A stretch of DNA of 64,000 nucleotides from Streptococcus sanguinis SK1 = NCTC 7863 (lineage in GTDB: Bacteria; Bacillota; Bacilli; Lactobacillales; Streptococcaceae). The first letter of the stretch is position 1; each line of letters begins with the position of its first letter. Positions 10,675 to 20,800 of this stretch are shown in pieces. A model generated the notes under the pieces. That model did not search any database, had not been told where the DNA came from, and worked only from the letters and a program-made list of their open reading frames with translations. A program made the translations under genes and the position numbers. Location: assembly GCF_000194945.1 (NCBI RefSeq), contig NZ_GL878507.1, positions 310,001 through 374,000 on the forward strand, written 5' to 3'.

Positions 10675-12024
10675 ATGAAGAAACCAGAAAATCTTAGCCA
10701 TCATGAACAGCTCCGCTTAGATTATCTCTACAAAAATTATTATTATCTAAACGATAAAGAAAAGAAAGAATTTGACTATCTGCGTCAGAAGTCCAAGGGG
10801 ATTGGCAATTCAGCCAGTGTGCCTGACCATGAAGAGCAGCCGCATACAGCTAGTGACGCCTATGAGCAAGAGCCAGTTGAAATGGATTCTTCTGGCCTCT
10901 TGCCCAAGTATCCTGAGCGTTCTTCTCGCAGCAGAAAGCAAAAGAAGGAGCCTGAAGCTCTGGCAGGAGCTGGTCTGGGACAAGACAAGCCCAAGAAGCC
11001 TCGCAAAAAAATCCGCTTGAAACGAATTCTGCTTTGGGTAGGGATTTTCCTGCTGATGGTCTTGGGCGGCATGATTTTCATGTTTGTCAAAGGCTTGACG
11101 ACAGCTCACACTGGCAATTCTAAGCCAGCAGAAACAGAATTCTTTGACGGTAAGGATACTAAGGACGGAGTGAATATCCTCATTCTCGGAACAGATGGCC
11201 GGGTTGGTGACGACTCGACTGAGACGCGGACTGACTCTATTATGGTCTTGAATGTTGGTAATAAGGACCACAAGGTAAAATTGGTCAGCTTTATGCGTGA
11301 TACTCTTATTCACATTGACGGCGTCAGCAATGAGTACACCGATCCGTCGCAGGCCGATTACTATGACCAAAAGCTCAATTCTGCCTATACGATTGGGGAG
11401 CAAAACCACAACCGCGGTGCAGACTATGTCCGCCAGATGCTCAAAGATAACTTCGATTTGGACATCAAATATTATGCACTGGTGGATTTCCAGACCTTTG
11501 CGACAGCTATTGACACCCTTTTCCCAAATGGCGTCAGCATGAATGCCCAGTTCTCAACGATCGATGGGGAGAAAGTGACAGAGGTCGAAGTGCCAGATGA
11601 CCTGAACATGAAAGACGGTGTGGTGCCTAATCAAACAATCAAGGTCGGTCAGCAGCAGATGGACGGTCGGACCTTGCTCAACTACGCTCGCTTCCGTAAG
11701 GATGATGAGGGCGACTTTGGCCGGACCCGCCGCCAGCAGGAAGTCTTGACAGCTGTTTTCCAGCAAGTCAAAGATCCGACCAAGCTCTTTACTGGGTCAG
11801 AGGCCCTTGGTAAGGTCTTTGCCTTGACTTCGACCAATGTGCCTTACAGCTTCCTTTTGACCAATGGTCTCTCTATGGCTGGAGATTCCCGCAATGGAGT
11901 TGAGCGCCTGACGATTCCAGAAAATGGCGACTGGGTGGACACCTATGACATGTACGGTGGCCAAGGGCTCTTGATTGACTTTGAAGCCTATAAAGAAAGA
12001 CTGCAGCAAATGGGTCTCAGATAA
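10675..12024 (+). CDS. psr: LytR-CpsA-Psr (LCP) family cell wall ligase
   Basis: LCP proteins attach wall teichoic acid-like polymers or capsule to peptidoglycan. The 449-residue product has a charged cytoplasmic N-terminus of about 117 residues, one membrane segment (about 120-140, WVGIFLLMVLGGMIFMF), and an extracellular LCP domain from about residue 160. Conserved features are NILILGTDGR, TRTDSIMVL and FMRDT, which supply the acidic and arginine residues that bind the polyprenyl pyrophosphate. It lies 18 bases after pheA and ends at a terminator. The gene name follows the position seen in other streptococci; paralogues cannot be excluded. Confidence 0.85.
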   Translation: MKKPENLSHHEQLRLDYLYKNYYYLNDKEKKEFDYLRQKSKGIGNSASVPDHEEQPHTASDAYEQEPVEMDSSGLLPKYPERSSRSRKQKKEPEALAGAGLGQDKPKKPRKKIRLKRILLWVGIFLLMVLGGMIFMFVKGLTTAHTGNSKPAETEFFDGKDTKDGVNILILGTDGRVGDDSTETRTDSIMVLNVGNKDHKVKLVSFMRDTLIHIDGVSNEYTDPSQADYYDQKLNSAYTIGEQNHNRGADYVRQMLKDNFDLDIKYYALVDFQTFATAIDTLFPNGVSMNAQFSTIDGEKVTEVEVPDDLNMKDGVVPNQTIKVGQQQMDGRTLLNYARFRKDDEGDFGRTRRQQEVLTAVFQQVKDPTKLFTGSEALGKVFALTSTNVPYSFLLTNGLSMAGDSRNGVERLTIPENGDWVDTYDMYGGQGLLIDFEAYKERLQQMGLR

Positions 12025-12030
12025 GATATA

Positions 12031-13467
<1,437 letters not shown>

Positions 13468-13469
13468 TC

Positions 13470-13496
13470 CTCAAAAGGTTCCCCAAACCTTTTGAG
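13470..13496 (+). repeat. inverted repeat after rlmCD (possible terminator)
   Basis: A perfect 11-bp stem CTCAAAAGGTT/AACCTTTTGAG with a CCCCA loop, three bases after the rlmCD stop. No T-run follows, so termination is uncertain. Confidence 0.6.
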
Positions 13497-13498
13497 TC

Positions 13499-13561
13499 CC
13501 GCAAACGCATCATGTCGAGGCGGTATCACTGCTTGTACGAGCAGAGGTATCAGCGAAGTAG
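13499..13561 (+). pseudogene. duplicated 3' end of an rlmCD gene (integration scar)
   Basis: Read in frame, this stretch encodes PQTHHVEAVSLLVRAEVSAK and a stop. It matches the true C-terminus of RlmCD ([16 protein letters not shown]) but differs at several bases. Its 21-base core, CCGCAAACGCATCATGTCGAG, differs at only two positions from the copy at 13417-13437, exactly 82 bases upstream. It has no start codon and no upstream coding part. The simplest reading is a replacement gene end left by an element that integrated at the rlmCD 3' end. Confidence 0.7.
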
Positions 13562-13639
13562 AAGTAGATGCTCCGCCCATGGGATAGGACTCGTAGAATG
13601 AGGAGGGAAACCGACGAAATGATACGGAAAGTCTGAACC

Positions 13640-13672
13640 GCTGAGTGTGTAGCTTTGCTGGTGAAAACGTAG
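13640..13672 (+). pseudogene. second, more decayed rlmCD 3'-end remnant
   Basis: In one frame this encodes AECVALLVKT and a stop, again resembling the RlmCD ending VECVSLLVK. The upstream PQTHH part is lost. It suggests a second integration or deletion event in the same place. The short length makes this less certain than the copy at 13499. Confidence 0.5.
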
Positions 13673-13760
13673 GAACGTTTTAGTGAAAGTAATTTAAAAA
13701 TCCTTGTTTTTAAATTTTTGGCAGTGTAAGTATTAGTAATCGAAATAGGTTAATGCGAGT

Positions 13761-14660
13761 ATGAATGAAATTATTGTACGCAATCTAAAGAAAAATTTTC
13801 GTGGTAAAGTTGTATTGGACATTCCTAGCTTTGAATCGCATTCAGGAGAGATTGTTTCTATAGTGGGCACCAATGGTGCAGGTAAATCAACTTTCATAAA
13901 AATTATCTCTGGCTTAATGTTACAGGACGCAGGTGATGTATTTGTTTTTGGTAGTAAGAATACTTCGAAAGATATTCATAACAATGTCAAGCTTGTACTA
14001 GAAAGCGGTAGAGGCTACTATGAATATCTGACGGCAAATCAAAATATTGATTACTTTTTACATTTGAATAAAAGTTCGCGTAGTCAGGTTAAGGATGAAT
14101 TGGAGGATTTATTTAATAAACTAGCTTTCCATCCCTATGTTGATGTATTGGTGTCCGAATTGTCACAAGGAACGAGACAAAAATTATCTTTGATTATTGC
14201 GTTACTTTGTAAGCCAAAAGTATTGTGTTTAGATGAACCAACCAATGGTCTGGATGTCATTGCCAAAAAGCAGTTTGCGAAATTGTTACTAACTCTCAGC
14301 CAAGAAAAAGGAACTATTGTTCTCATGACGACTCATGATATCTATTTTGCAAAAGAAATATCAACAAGAATTTGTATTATGAGTAGAGGGAAAATAATCC
14401 AGCAAGGTAGTTTCTCAGAAATCTTTGGGAAAAATACTAGGTGGATTAAATATAGAATTGGTATTTCAGACTCTGATAAAGATGCTTTTGAGAGACTGTT
14501 TCCTGATTTATCTTACCAAATAGAAAACGAAAGATTGATTGTTGAAGTAAAAGATAGTCAGGTGAAAAATAATATCTTTAATAATTTTGAGATAATATTT
14601 TTTGAAGAAGTTGAGGAAAGTATCGAAGAAATATTGTATGAGGTTATCAATGATGATTAA
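13761..14660 (+). CDS. ABC transporter ATP-binding protein (ABC-2 type exporter)
   Basis: A 299-residue ATPase with Walker A GTNGAGKST (about residues 36-44), a variant signature LSQGTRQK, Walker B VLCLDEPTNGLD and a His-loop in TTHD. It overlaps the downstream permease gene by 11 bases and forms a unit with two permease genes. The DNA is clearly more AT-rich than the flanking aro genes, which suggests acquisition. Systems of this shape often export bacteriocins or confer immunity or drug resistance, but no substrate can be named. Confidence 0.88.
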   Translation: MNEIIVRNLKKNFRGKVVLDIPSFESHSGEIVSIVGTNGAGKSTFIKIISGLMLQDAGDVFVFGSKNTSKDIHNNVKLVLESGRGYYEYLTANQNIDYFLHLNKSSRSQVKDELEDLFNKLAFHPYVDVLVSELSQGTRQKLSLIIALLCKPKVLCLDEPTNGLDVIAKKQFAKLLLTLSQEKGTIVLMTTHDIYFAKEISTRICIMSRGKIIQQGSFSEIFGKNTRWIKYRIGISDSDKDAFERLFPDLSYQIENERLIVEVKDSQVKNNIFNNFEIIFFEEVEESIEEILYEVINDD

Positions 14661-15390
14661 AGAAATAAGAAGGGAGTTAAAGAGACAGCTGCAAGAGATG
14701 ATGCATTTTAAATTCAATTTATTTTTTTCAAATTTTGGAATTTTGATAATGGTTTCAGCTTATCTTCAATACTTTAAAGATACGCAAAGTAAATTTTTAT
14801 TGTTATGTTTATTATTTACTTGGTATTTTACGAGTCATAGTATTACGCACCCAACTTTTTTTATTGAGGATGACCTTTATGATAGAACTTTGATAAGTGT
14901 AATCCAGAGCAGTAAGAGTGTTTTTCATGTCTTAATGTTTAAAATTATTGTTCAGATATTGGTGGATCTAGTTAAAGCCATACCTATATTTATCGTTTTA
15001 TCCACGCTTAATGATGTTGATTTTCCGGATAGTATTTTAAAGTTAGTTGGAAACCTGGCTGCATGTATGCTAACTGTTATTAGCATATATGGTTTGGGTT
15101 TTTTCCTATCAAGTCTCTGCTTCATTTTTAATCGTACTTCTAGCATTACATCGTTAATTTCTTATTTCATGCTGTATTTTACTGGCATACTAACACCGCT
15201 AGGTGGTTTATTTGGCTTTATAGGAAAGCTTTTCCCTTACTATGCCTTGAGAAATTTTATTATTTCTCCGTCCTACCAGAGTATCTTTTTTATTATAGTC
15301 TATTGTGCAGTATATTGGTCAGCTGGAACTTTCCTATTTTTCACTTTATTGAACATTGCTAAAAAAAGAGGGAGCCTTTTCCATGTTTAG
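14650..15390 (+). CDS. ABC-2 type transporter permease
   Basis: A 246-residue, very hydrophobic protein with about six membrane segments and a basic, cytoplasmic N-terminus. A GAGG site at 14640-14643 favours the ATG at 14650 over the earlier in-frame ATG at 14602 that lies well inside the ATPase gene. It overlaps the ATPase gene upstream by 11 bases and the next permease gene by eight. The segment YFTGILTPLGGLFGF near the C-terminus resembles the conserved ABC-2 permease motif before the last helix. Confidence 0.8.
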   Translation: MMIKEIRRELKRQLQEMMHFKFNLFFSNFGILIMVSAYLQYFKDTQSKFLLLCLLFTWYFTSHSITHPTFFIEDDLYDRTLISVIQSSKSVFHVLMFKIIVQILVDLVKAIPIFIVLSTLNDVDFPDSILKLVGNLAACMLTVISIYGLGFFLSSLCFIFNRTSSITSLISYFMLYFTGILTPLGGLFGFIGKLFPYYALRNFIISPSYQSIFFIIVYCAVYWSAGTFLFFTLLNIAKKRGSLFHV

Positions 15391-15964
15391 TGAATTAAGA
15401 AGATATTTCAATTATAGAGTTCGATACACGTTTGATAGTATTTGCGAAGTGATTTATTCCATGATTTTTATTACAGGAATCATTATTATTTTCAATAGTG
15501 ATAAACCGATAAATCTACTCTATTTTTTTATTTATTATTCTATAACTAATGTGATATTGCTTGCTAATGAGGAGTTGGAATTTGAAATTCGCACTAATCA
15601 ATATACAAATATCAAAACAACTAGACGGACAACAATGATGATTTATATTGCTAGATCAACAACTTATTTTATTTGGTCAACACCCATTTTTTTGATTTCA
15701 ATCATTCTATCGCATATGTTTTTTAATGGAAAATTTTTTATGCCTTCATTCCATTTAGTGGATTTGATTTTGATGTCAATACTTAATTATGCTGTATTTT
15801 TTGTCTTATATACCATGGCAATTAAGTTAACAGAACGCTTTAAACGAGTATCCGTCCTATTGAATTTATTTAATACTATAATGTTATTTTATTCTGGACT
15901 AGTATTTCCTGCTCCCTTTGTTAGCTATGCAGATGTGTTGGATATATTTTTGAATAAAAAATAA
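15383..15964 (+). CDS. second ABC-2 permease, apparently short at the C-terminus
   Basis: A 193-residue membrane protein, paired with the preceding permease. The ATG at 15383 follows a GAGGGAG site with about nine bases between. The sequence stops soon after LFYSGLVFPAPF, the point where ABC-2 permeases usually continue through a loop and a last membrane helix. It is about 50 residues shorter than its partner. No continuation is found in any frame in the 170 bases downstream, so it may be truncated. Whether the transporter still works is unknown. Confidence 0.72.
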   Translation: MFSELRRYFNYRVRYTFDSICEVIYSMIFITGIIIIFNSDKPINLLYFFIYYSITNVILLANEELEFEIRTNQYTNIKTTRRTTMMIYIARSTTYFIWSTPIFLISIILSHMFFNGKFFMPSFHLVDLILMSILNYAVFFVLYTMAIKLTERFKRVSVLLNLFNTIMLFYSGLVFPAPFVSYADVLDIFLNKK

Positions 15965-16135
15965 AAGTAAATTGATATGTTTAGAACTAGTTATTTAAGT
16001 CTTTTTCGAAAGATTATAAAGTAGCAGCCCTACGTTTAATGCTTTCATTCAAATATTCAGGCTCCTATTTTATCCCCGTCTAGAGAAAAACACGACCATC
16101 TAAGTTGGTAAATAACTTCAGGAGGTTTATAGGCT

Positions 16136-17722
16136 ATGCTTAGATCTTATGTAACTAAAAAGTATTTATTCTTCTATTTTGTGGCGATTATGATTACTTG
16201 GCTGGAGGCTGTCATTACACCGGCTTTGATTCAGTATATTGTCTCTAGTTTTACCAATCACCAGTTGCATTTGCTGTGGCAGGTCTTGATTTGGGGGATT
16301 GTGGGGAATTTGATTCTCTTGCTGGGTTTGGCAGGGAAACGCTATTACTATGCACGAGTGCTGACGGACTTCAAGTCGGGCATTAAGCAGGCCATCTTTC
16401 AGACTTTCTTATATAGCCGTCGGATAGCGGATGAAGAGGTTTTGTCCGACCTGGAAAATGATGTGAAACAGCTAGAAGATAACTATATTGAGCCGACTGT
16501 TATTATCATTTCTTCTTTGGGATTTACAACTGTCTCTATCTGTTATGCTCTCTGGACTAATTTTTATCTGGGTTTGCTCTTTATCATTTTTTATTCGATA
16601 CCTGTCCTTTGTAGTAGCATAGGTTCCAAACGCTTGGATGCGATTTCTGAGCAGAAGTCCATGGCTAACCAAAGCTATGTTTCTCAAGTGACTAATATGA
16701 TTGCGGGTGCTCGTTCCATACGGCATTATCGGGGACAAAGCTTGTTTTACAAACTGTTTTCCAAAGATTTACACAAGGCTTTAGAGCAAGAAGTCGCCTA
16801 TGAAAAGCAACGGACTTTAAACAGTCTATTTATCAATGGGATTGATGCCTTTTGCTCGGTCGCGCCTATTGTCATTGGTGGTTTCATGACCTATTATAAT
16901 TACCTATCTGCAGCCAGCTTTGTTGGGATTTACCTAGTATCGCACAATATCGGCTACCAATTTCAGGAGTTATCTTACTTTATCAATACTAGAAAATCAG
17001 CCAAGTTTCTCTGTGATAAATATCAAAAACTGCTGGGAGAGGAGTTGACAATGCCTTCAGTTTTTGAAGGTCCCGTCTTTCCTATCCAGCTAGAGCAAGT
17101 CAGCGTAGAGCGTGATGGTCAAGAAATCCTAGCCCCTTGCGATCTTACCATTGAGGAAGGGGAAAAGATCGCCATTATCGGAGAAAGCGGGTCTGGGAAA
17201 ACAACCTTACTGAACCTCATCTATGGAGAAATCAAGCCGAGTCAAGGTCGGATTCGCTACCATGGACAAGAGCTAAGCTCGGATCAACTCTATCAGGCAG
17301 GAGCCTACATTCTCCAGTCCAGTCATATCTTTGATGGATTGACACTAGAGGAAAATATCGCTCTGGGGCAAGAACTGGATTCCAGAATGATGGAAGAGAT
17401 TCTGCAGCAAACCGGTTTGAAAGCTATTGAAGGCAAAACACCCAGCAACCAAACCCTGTCAGGCGGTGAGAAGCAGCGGCTAGAAATTGCTCGCGCGCTC
17501 TATCACAATCGTCAATTTATCCTGGCTGACGAGGTCAAAGCCAATCTGGACATTAAAAACCAAGAGAAAATTAGTCAGCTTCTATTCTCTCTCCCACAAG
17601 CACTCGTAGAAGTGATTCATCACTACAGCGAAGAGGACTTGAAGCACTATGATAAGGTGATAGAATTGGAGAGATCTGAAAATATCGGTACAAAAATGTC
17701 AAACGAAGATTATACTGAATAA
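16136..17722 (+). CDS. ABC half-transporter (fused permease and ATPase)
   Basis: A 528-residue exporter with an N-terminal membrane domain (about 1-300, six helices) and a C-terminal ATPase. The ATPase shows Walker A GESGSGKTT, signature LSGGEKQRLEIARAL and a Walker B ending in LADE rather than the usual LDEP, then D-loop NLD and an H-loop in VIHH. A strong CAGGAGG site lies before the start. It is a separate unit from the AT-rich ABC-2 system upstream and has a base composition nearer to the host. Peptide or drug export is possible. Half-transporters usually dimerise; no second half is adjacent. Confidence 0.85.
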   Translation: MLRSYVTKKYLFFYFVAIMITWLEAVITPALIQYIVSSFTNHQLHLLWQVLIWGIVGNLILLLGLAGKRYYYARVLTDFKSGIKQAIFQTFLYSRRIADEEVLSDLENDVKQLEDNYIEPTVIIISSLGFTTVSICYALWTNFYLGLLFIIFYSIPVLCSSIGSKRLDAISEQKSMANQSYVSQVTNMIAGARSIRHYRGQSLFYKLFSKDLHKALEQEVAYEKQRTLNSLFINGIDAFCSVAPIVIGGFMTYYNYLSAASFVGIYLVSHNIGYQFQELSYFINTRKSAKFLCDKYQKLLGEELTMPSVFEGPVFPIQLEQVSVERDGQEILAPCDLTIEEGEKIAIIGESGSGKTTLLNLIYGEIKPSQGRIRYHGQELSSDQLYQAGAYILQSSHIFDGLTLEENIALGQELDSRMMEEILQQTGLKAIEGKTPSNQTLSGGEKQRLEIARALYHNRQFILADEVKANLDIKNQEKISQLLFSLPQALVEVIHHYSEEDLKHYDKVIELERSENIGTKMSNEDYTE

Positions 17723-17807
17723 TTTAAAAAGCTTAAAAATAAAGCAATTTTCTTGAATTAGAGTTTGACTACATAATAGTGTTGTAAAGTTAATCGAGGA
17801 GTTATTG

Positions 17808-18686
17808 ATGGATTTTATTAGTAAGATAGCCATAAATAAAGGATGGTCAGATGATAAAAAATATTGTGTTACAGACCAGAACAATCAAAAATATTTATTG
17901 CGTGTTTCTGATAAAGAGAAGTTTGATTCTAAGAAAATTGAATTTGATATAATGGAGAAAATTGCTTCTCTTGAAATTCGTATGTGTAAACCGATTAAAT
18001 TTGAACTCTGCGGTGACGAAGTGCATTCTATACACGAGTGGATAGACGGAAAAGATGCAATAGATACCATTTTAACTTATTCAGAAAAACAACAATACAT
18101 TTACGGGATAGAAGCAGGAAGAATGCTTAGAAAGATTCATACAATTCCTGCTACAGAAGTTTGTGAAGACTGGGAAATCTTTTTTAATCGAAAAATTGAT
18201 GATAAAATCTCCAAATACAAAGAATGTCCCGTGCAATATGAAAGTGGTCAACTCTTTATTGATTTTTTGGATAAAAACCGTGAACTGCTAAAGAACAGAC
18301 CCCAAGTTTTCCAACATGGAGATTATCATATTGGGAATTTCATGATTGGAGAAGATCGAGAGATTTATGTGATTGACTTTGATCGTTTTGATGTTGGAGA
18401 TCCTTGGGAGGAGTTCAATCGTATTGTGTGGTCAGCTCAAGTATCTCCCGCTTTCGCATCTGGTATGATAGATGGATATTTTGATGAAAAAGTTCCAAAT
18501 TTATTTTGGAAACTTCTTGCCGTTTACATTCTAAGTAATCTAGTTGGTGCTCTTCCATGGGCTGTTCCTTATGGAGAAGAGGAAATATCAGTAATGCAAA
18601 ATCAAGCTAAGGAAATTTTAGAATGGTATGATGATATGAACCGATTAGTCCCAAGTTGGTATATGAACAAGAATAATACTGAATAA
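17808..18686 (+). CDS. aminoglycoside phosphotransferase-family kinase
   Basis: A 292-residue APH/choline-kinase-fold protein. The catalytic loop is VFQHGDYHIGNFMI (HGDxxxxN) near residue 168, and the Mg2+-binding DFD motif is YVIDFDRFDVGDPW about 20 residues later. It is closest in feel to small-molecule kinases found singly in Firmicute genomes, and there is no evidence that it confers antibiotic resistance. The ATG at 17808 has a GAGGAG site six bases upstream. It is AT-rich and lies in an accessory stretch, followed by a terminator at 18752-18775. Confidence 0.82.
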   Translation: MDFISKIAINKGWSDDKKYCVTDQNNQKYLLRVSDKEKFDSKKIEFDIMEKIASLEIRMCKPIKFELCGDEVHSIHEWIDGKDAIDTILTYSEKQQYIYGIEAGRMLRKIHTIPATEVCEDWEIFFNRKIDDKISKYKECPVQYESGQLFIDFLDKNRELLKNRPQVFQHGDYHIGNFMIGEDREIYVIDFDRFDVGDPWEEFNRIVWSAQVSPAFASGMIDGYFDEKVPNLFWKLLAVYILSNLVGALPWAVPYGEEEISVMQNQAKEILEWYDDMNRLVPSWYMNKNNTE

Positions 18687-18751
18687 GCGTTGGAATATCA
18701 ATTTGGAAAAAGAATAGAATTAAATGAAATCTCAAGATAGAAACTAATATT

Positions 18752-18775
18752 AAGCCTTGTCCTCAAGGCTTTTTA
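18752..18775 (+). terminator. rho-independent terminator
   Basis: The 8-bp stem AAGCCTTG/CAAGGCTT has a TCCT loop and a short T-run. It ends the kinase gene transcript. Confidence 0.85.
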
Positions 18776-18818
18776 ATATTCTCTGCTATCCCTTTTATTC
18801 CCAAACTTGAACAATAGC

Positions 18819-18847
18819 TTGCAATCATTTTTTTAAAATAGTATACT
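18819..18847 (+). promoter_or_regulatory. promoter of the neopullulanase gene
   Basis: The -35 TTGCAA (18819-18824) and -10 TATACT (18842-18847) are separated by exactly 17 bases. Transcription would start near 18854. Confidence 0.8.
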
Positions 18848-18858
18848 AGGGCTAAGCT

Positions 18859-18873
18859 ATGGAATCGTTTGCA
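18859..18873 (+). promoter_or_regulatory. catabolite-responsive element (cre)
   Basis: ATGGAATCGTTTGCA matches the consensus WTGNAANCGNWNNCW at every fixed position. It lies about 5-20 bases after the predicted transcription start, where CcpA binding represses. This is consistent with glucose repression of the downstream alpha-glucan hydrolase. Confidence 0.8.
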
Positions 18874-18919
18874 TAGAATTACGATGAGTTTAAAAAGTGA
18901 AATCTAGGAGATGAAAAGT

Positions 18920-20677
18920 ATGGAATTAACAGCCATTTATCATAGACCGGAGTCGGAGTATGCCTATCTTTATAAAGAAGGTCAAGTTCATATCAGAATA
19001 AGGACTAAGAAAGAGGATATAGAGAAAATCGTTTTGCATTATGGGGATCCCTTTATTTTTCTTGAGGATTCTTATGAAGATGTGAAAGAGATGGTCAAAG
19101 TGACCTCTGATGCCTTATTTGATTATTGGCAAGTAGCTGTTTCTGTGCGCTTTGCTAGGCTCCAATATCTGTTTGAGCTTGAGGATAAAAAAGGTCAAAG
19201 CATCTTATATGGAGATAAAGGCTTCGCTGACAATAGTCCAGAGAATCTTGCTTTAGAGGGCAATGGTTTTAAACTCCCCTATATTCACGAAATTGATGGT
19301 TGCCAGGTTCCTGACTGGGTTTCAAAAACGATCTGGTATCAGATTTTTCCAGAACGATTTGCAAATGGAAATGCTGAACTTTCACCAGAAGGAGCTCTAG
19401 ATTGGGATTCGTCTATCAGACCTAAAAGCAGTGATTTCTTTGGAGGGGATTTACAGGGGATTATTGACCATCTGGATTATTTGCAAGACTTAGGGATTAC
19501 AGGGCTTTATCTCTGTCCTATCTTTGAATCCCCAAGTAATCACAAGTACAATACGACGGACTACTTTGAAATTGATCGACACTTTGGGGACAAGGAGACT
19601 TTCCGTAAACTGGTGGAGCAAGCTCATCTTCGTGGCATGAAGGTTATGCTGGATGCGGTTTTCAATCATATGGGCGATCAATCTGCTCAATGGCAGGATG
19701 TTCTCAAGCATGGTGAAAAGTCAGAATATAAAGACTGGTTCCACATTCAAGAGTTCCCAGTGACGAATGACAAGCTTATGAATCCAAAAGAACTGCCTTA
19801 TCATACCTTTGCCTTTGCCAGCTATATGCCTAAGTTAAACACGGCTAACCCTGAGGTGAAAGACTATCTCTTAAGCGTTGCGACCTATTGGATTGAACAT
19901 TTTGATATTGATGCTTGGAGATTGGACGTGGCCAATGAGGTTGATCATCAATTTTGGCGAGATTTCCGCAAGGCCGTTTTATCTAAAAAGCCTGACCTTT
20001 ATATTCTTGGAGAAGTTTGGCATACCTCTCAGCCTTGGTTAAATGGAGATGAGTTTCACGCTGTCATGAACTATCCTCTATCCGATAGTATCAAGAACTA
20101 CTTTTTGAGCAGGAGTAAGAAGACCAATCAATTTATAGCTGAGATTAACTGCCAGTCCATGTACTACAAGCAGCAGATTTCTGAGGTCATGTTTAATCTC
20201 TTGGATTCGCATGATACAGAGCGCATCTTGACGACAGCTCAAGGAGATATCCAGCTTGTCAAATCCGCACTCGCCTTTCTCTTTTTACAAAGAGGGACGC
20301 CTTGTATCTATTATGGGACTGAGCTAGAATTGGGCGGAGGTATGGACCCAGATTGTAGAAGGGTTATGCCTTGGGACCGGGTTTCAAGTAGCAATGACAT
20401 GCTCAATTTTATGAAGAACTTGATTCAGCTTCGCAAGGATGTTGCGGGCATTATTCAGTATGGGAAATTTACCCTAGAAGAAATCGAGCCTAATGTGCTG
20501 GTTTTAGAGTGGGAACATGATCATCAAGTAATCCGAGCTCTTTTTAATCAGTCGAATGAGAATTATCTTTTAGACAGAGATTCAGCTGATTTGGTGAGTC
20601 ATTGCCAAACTGATGACCAGCAAGTTCTCATCTTACCAAAGGGATTTGTAGTTTATTGTGATGAGTCTTGCTTTTGA
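18920..20677 (+). CDS. neopullulanase / cyclomaltodextrinase-type alpha-glycosidase (GH13)
   Basis: An intracellular enzyme of 585 residues without a signal peptide that probably cleaves maltodextrins, pullulan fragments or cyclodextrins. It has an N-terminal CBM34-like beta domain (about 1-120), then the (beta/alpha)8 barrel. GH13 motifs are DAVFNH (246-251), AWRLDVAN with nucleophile D336, the acid/base E365 in LGEVWH, and SHDTE with D432. MPKLN is the region V motif of the neopullulanase subfamily. The ATG at 18920 is chosen because the AGGAG site directly abuts the ATG at 18911. It is preceded by a promoter and cre site. Confidence 0.9.
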   Translation: MELTAIYHRPESEYAYLYKEGQVHIRIRTKKEDIEKIVLHYGDPFIFLEDSYEDVKEMVKVTSDALFDYWQVAVSVRFARLQYLFELEDKKGQSILYGDKGFADNSPENLALEGNGFKLPYIHEIDGCQVPDWVSKTIWYQIFPERFANGNAELSPEGALDWDSSIRPKSSDFFGGDLQGIIDHLDYLQDLGITGLYLCPIFESPSNHKYNTTDYFEIDRHFGDKETFRKLVEQAHLRGMKVMLDAVFNHMGDQSAQWQDVLKHGEKSEYKDWFHIQEFPVTNDKLMNPKELPYHTFAFASYMPKLNTANPEVKDYLLSVATYWIEHFDIDAWRLDVANEVDHQFWRDFRKAVLSKKPDLYILGEVWHTSQPWLNGDEFHAVMNYPLSDSIKNYFLSRSKKTNQFIAEINCQSMYYKQQISEVMFNLLDSHDTERILTTAQGDIQLVKSALAFLFLQRGTPCIYYGTELELGGGMDPDCRRVMPWDRVSSSNDMLNFMKNLIQLRKDVAGIIQYGKFTLEEIEPNVLVLEWEHDHQVIRALFNQSNENYLLDRDSADLVSHCQTDDQQVLILPKGFVVYCDESCF

Positions 20678-20751
20678 GATGTGTTTAGCTAATATCTTAA
20701 TCCCATGATGTATTCTAAATAAGATAAGAGAAGCTGAAAGATTATTCTATT

Positions 20752-20780
20752 TTGTAATTACTGTAATTATCTGTTATAAT
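20752..20780 (+). promoter_or_regulatory. promoter and palindromic operator of the toxin-antitoxin operon
   Basis: The -35 TTGTAA (20752-20757) and -10 TATAAT (20775-20780) have a 17-base spacer. A perfect palindrome TAATTAC-T-GTAATTA (20755-20769) covers the spacer and the edge of the -35, an ideal place for autoregulation by the antitoxin or toxin-antitoxin complex. Confidence 0.7.
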
Positions 20781-20800
20781 ATCCCTAAGGAGGAAGCAAG

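Noticed and set aside
13562..13639. Stretch between the two rlmCD remnants as a small gene
   Set aside because: Stops are frequent in the frames checked, and no ribosome site with start codon leads into a useful frame.
15979..16026. A 15-codon reading frame (ATG at 15979) after the short ABC-2 permease, possibly a leader or bacteriocin peptide
   Set aside because: It has no ribosome site, no double-glycine leader and no cysteine or lanthionine-type pattern. It is too short to support.
17808..18686. Antibiotic resistance determinant
   Set aside because: The APH fold is shared by many metabolic kinases, and no resistance-specific feature or linked mobile gene is seen.
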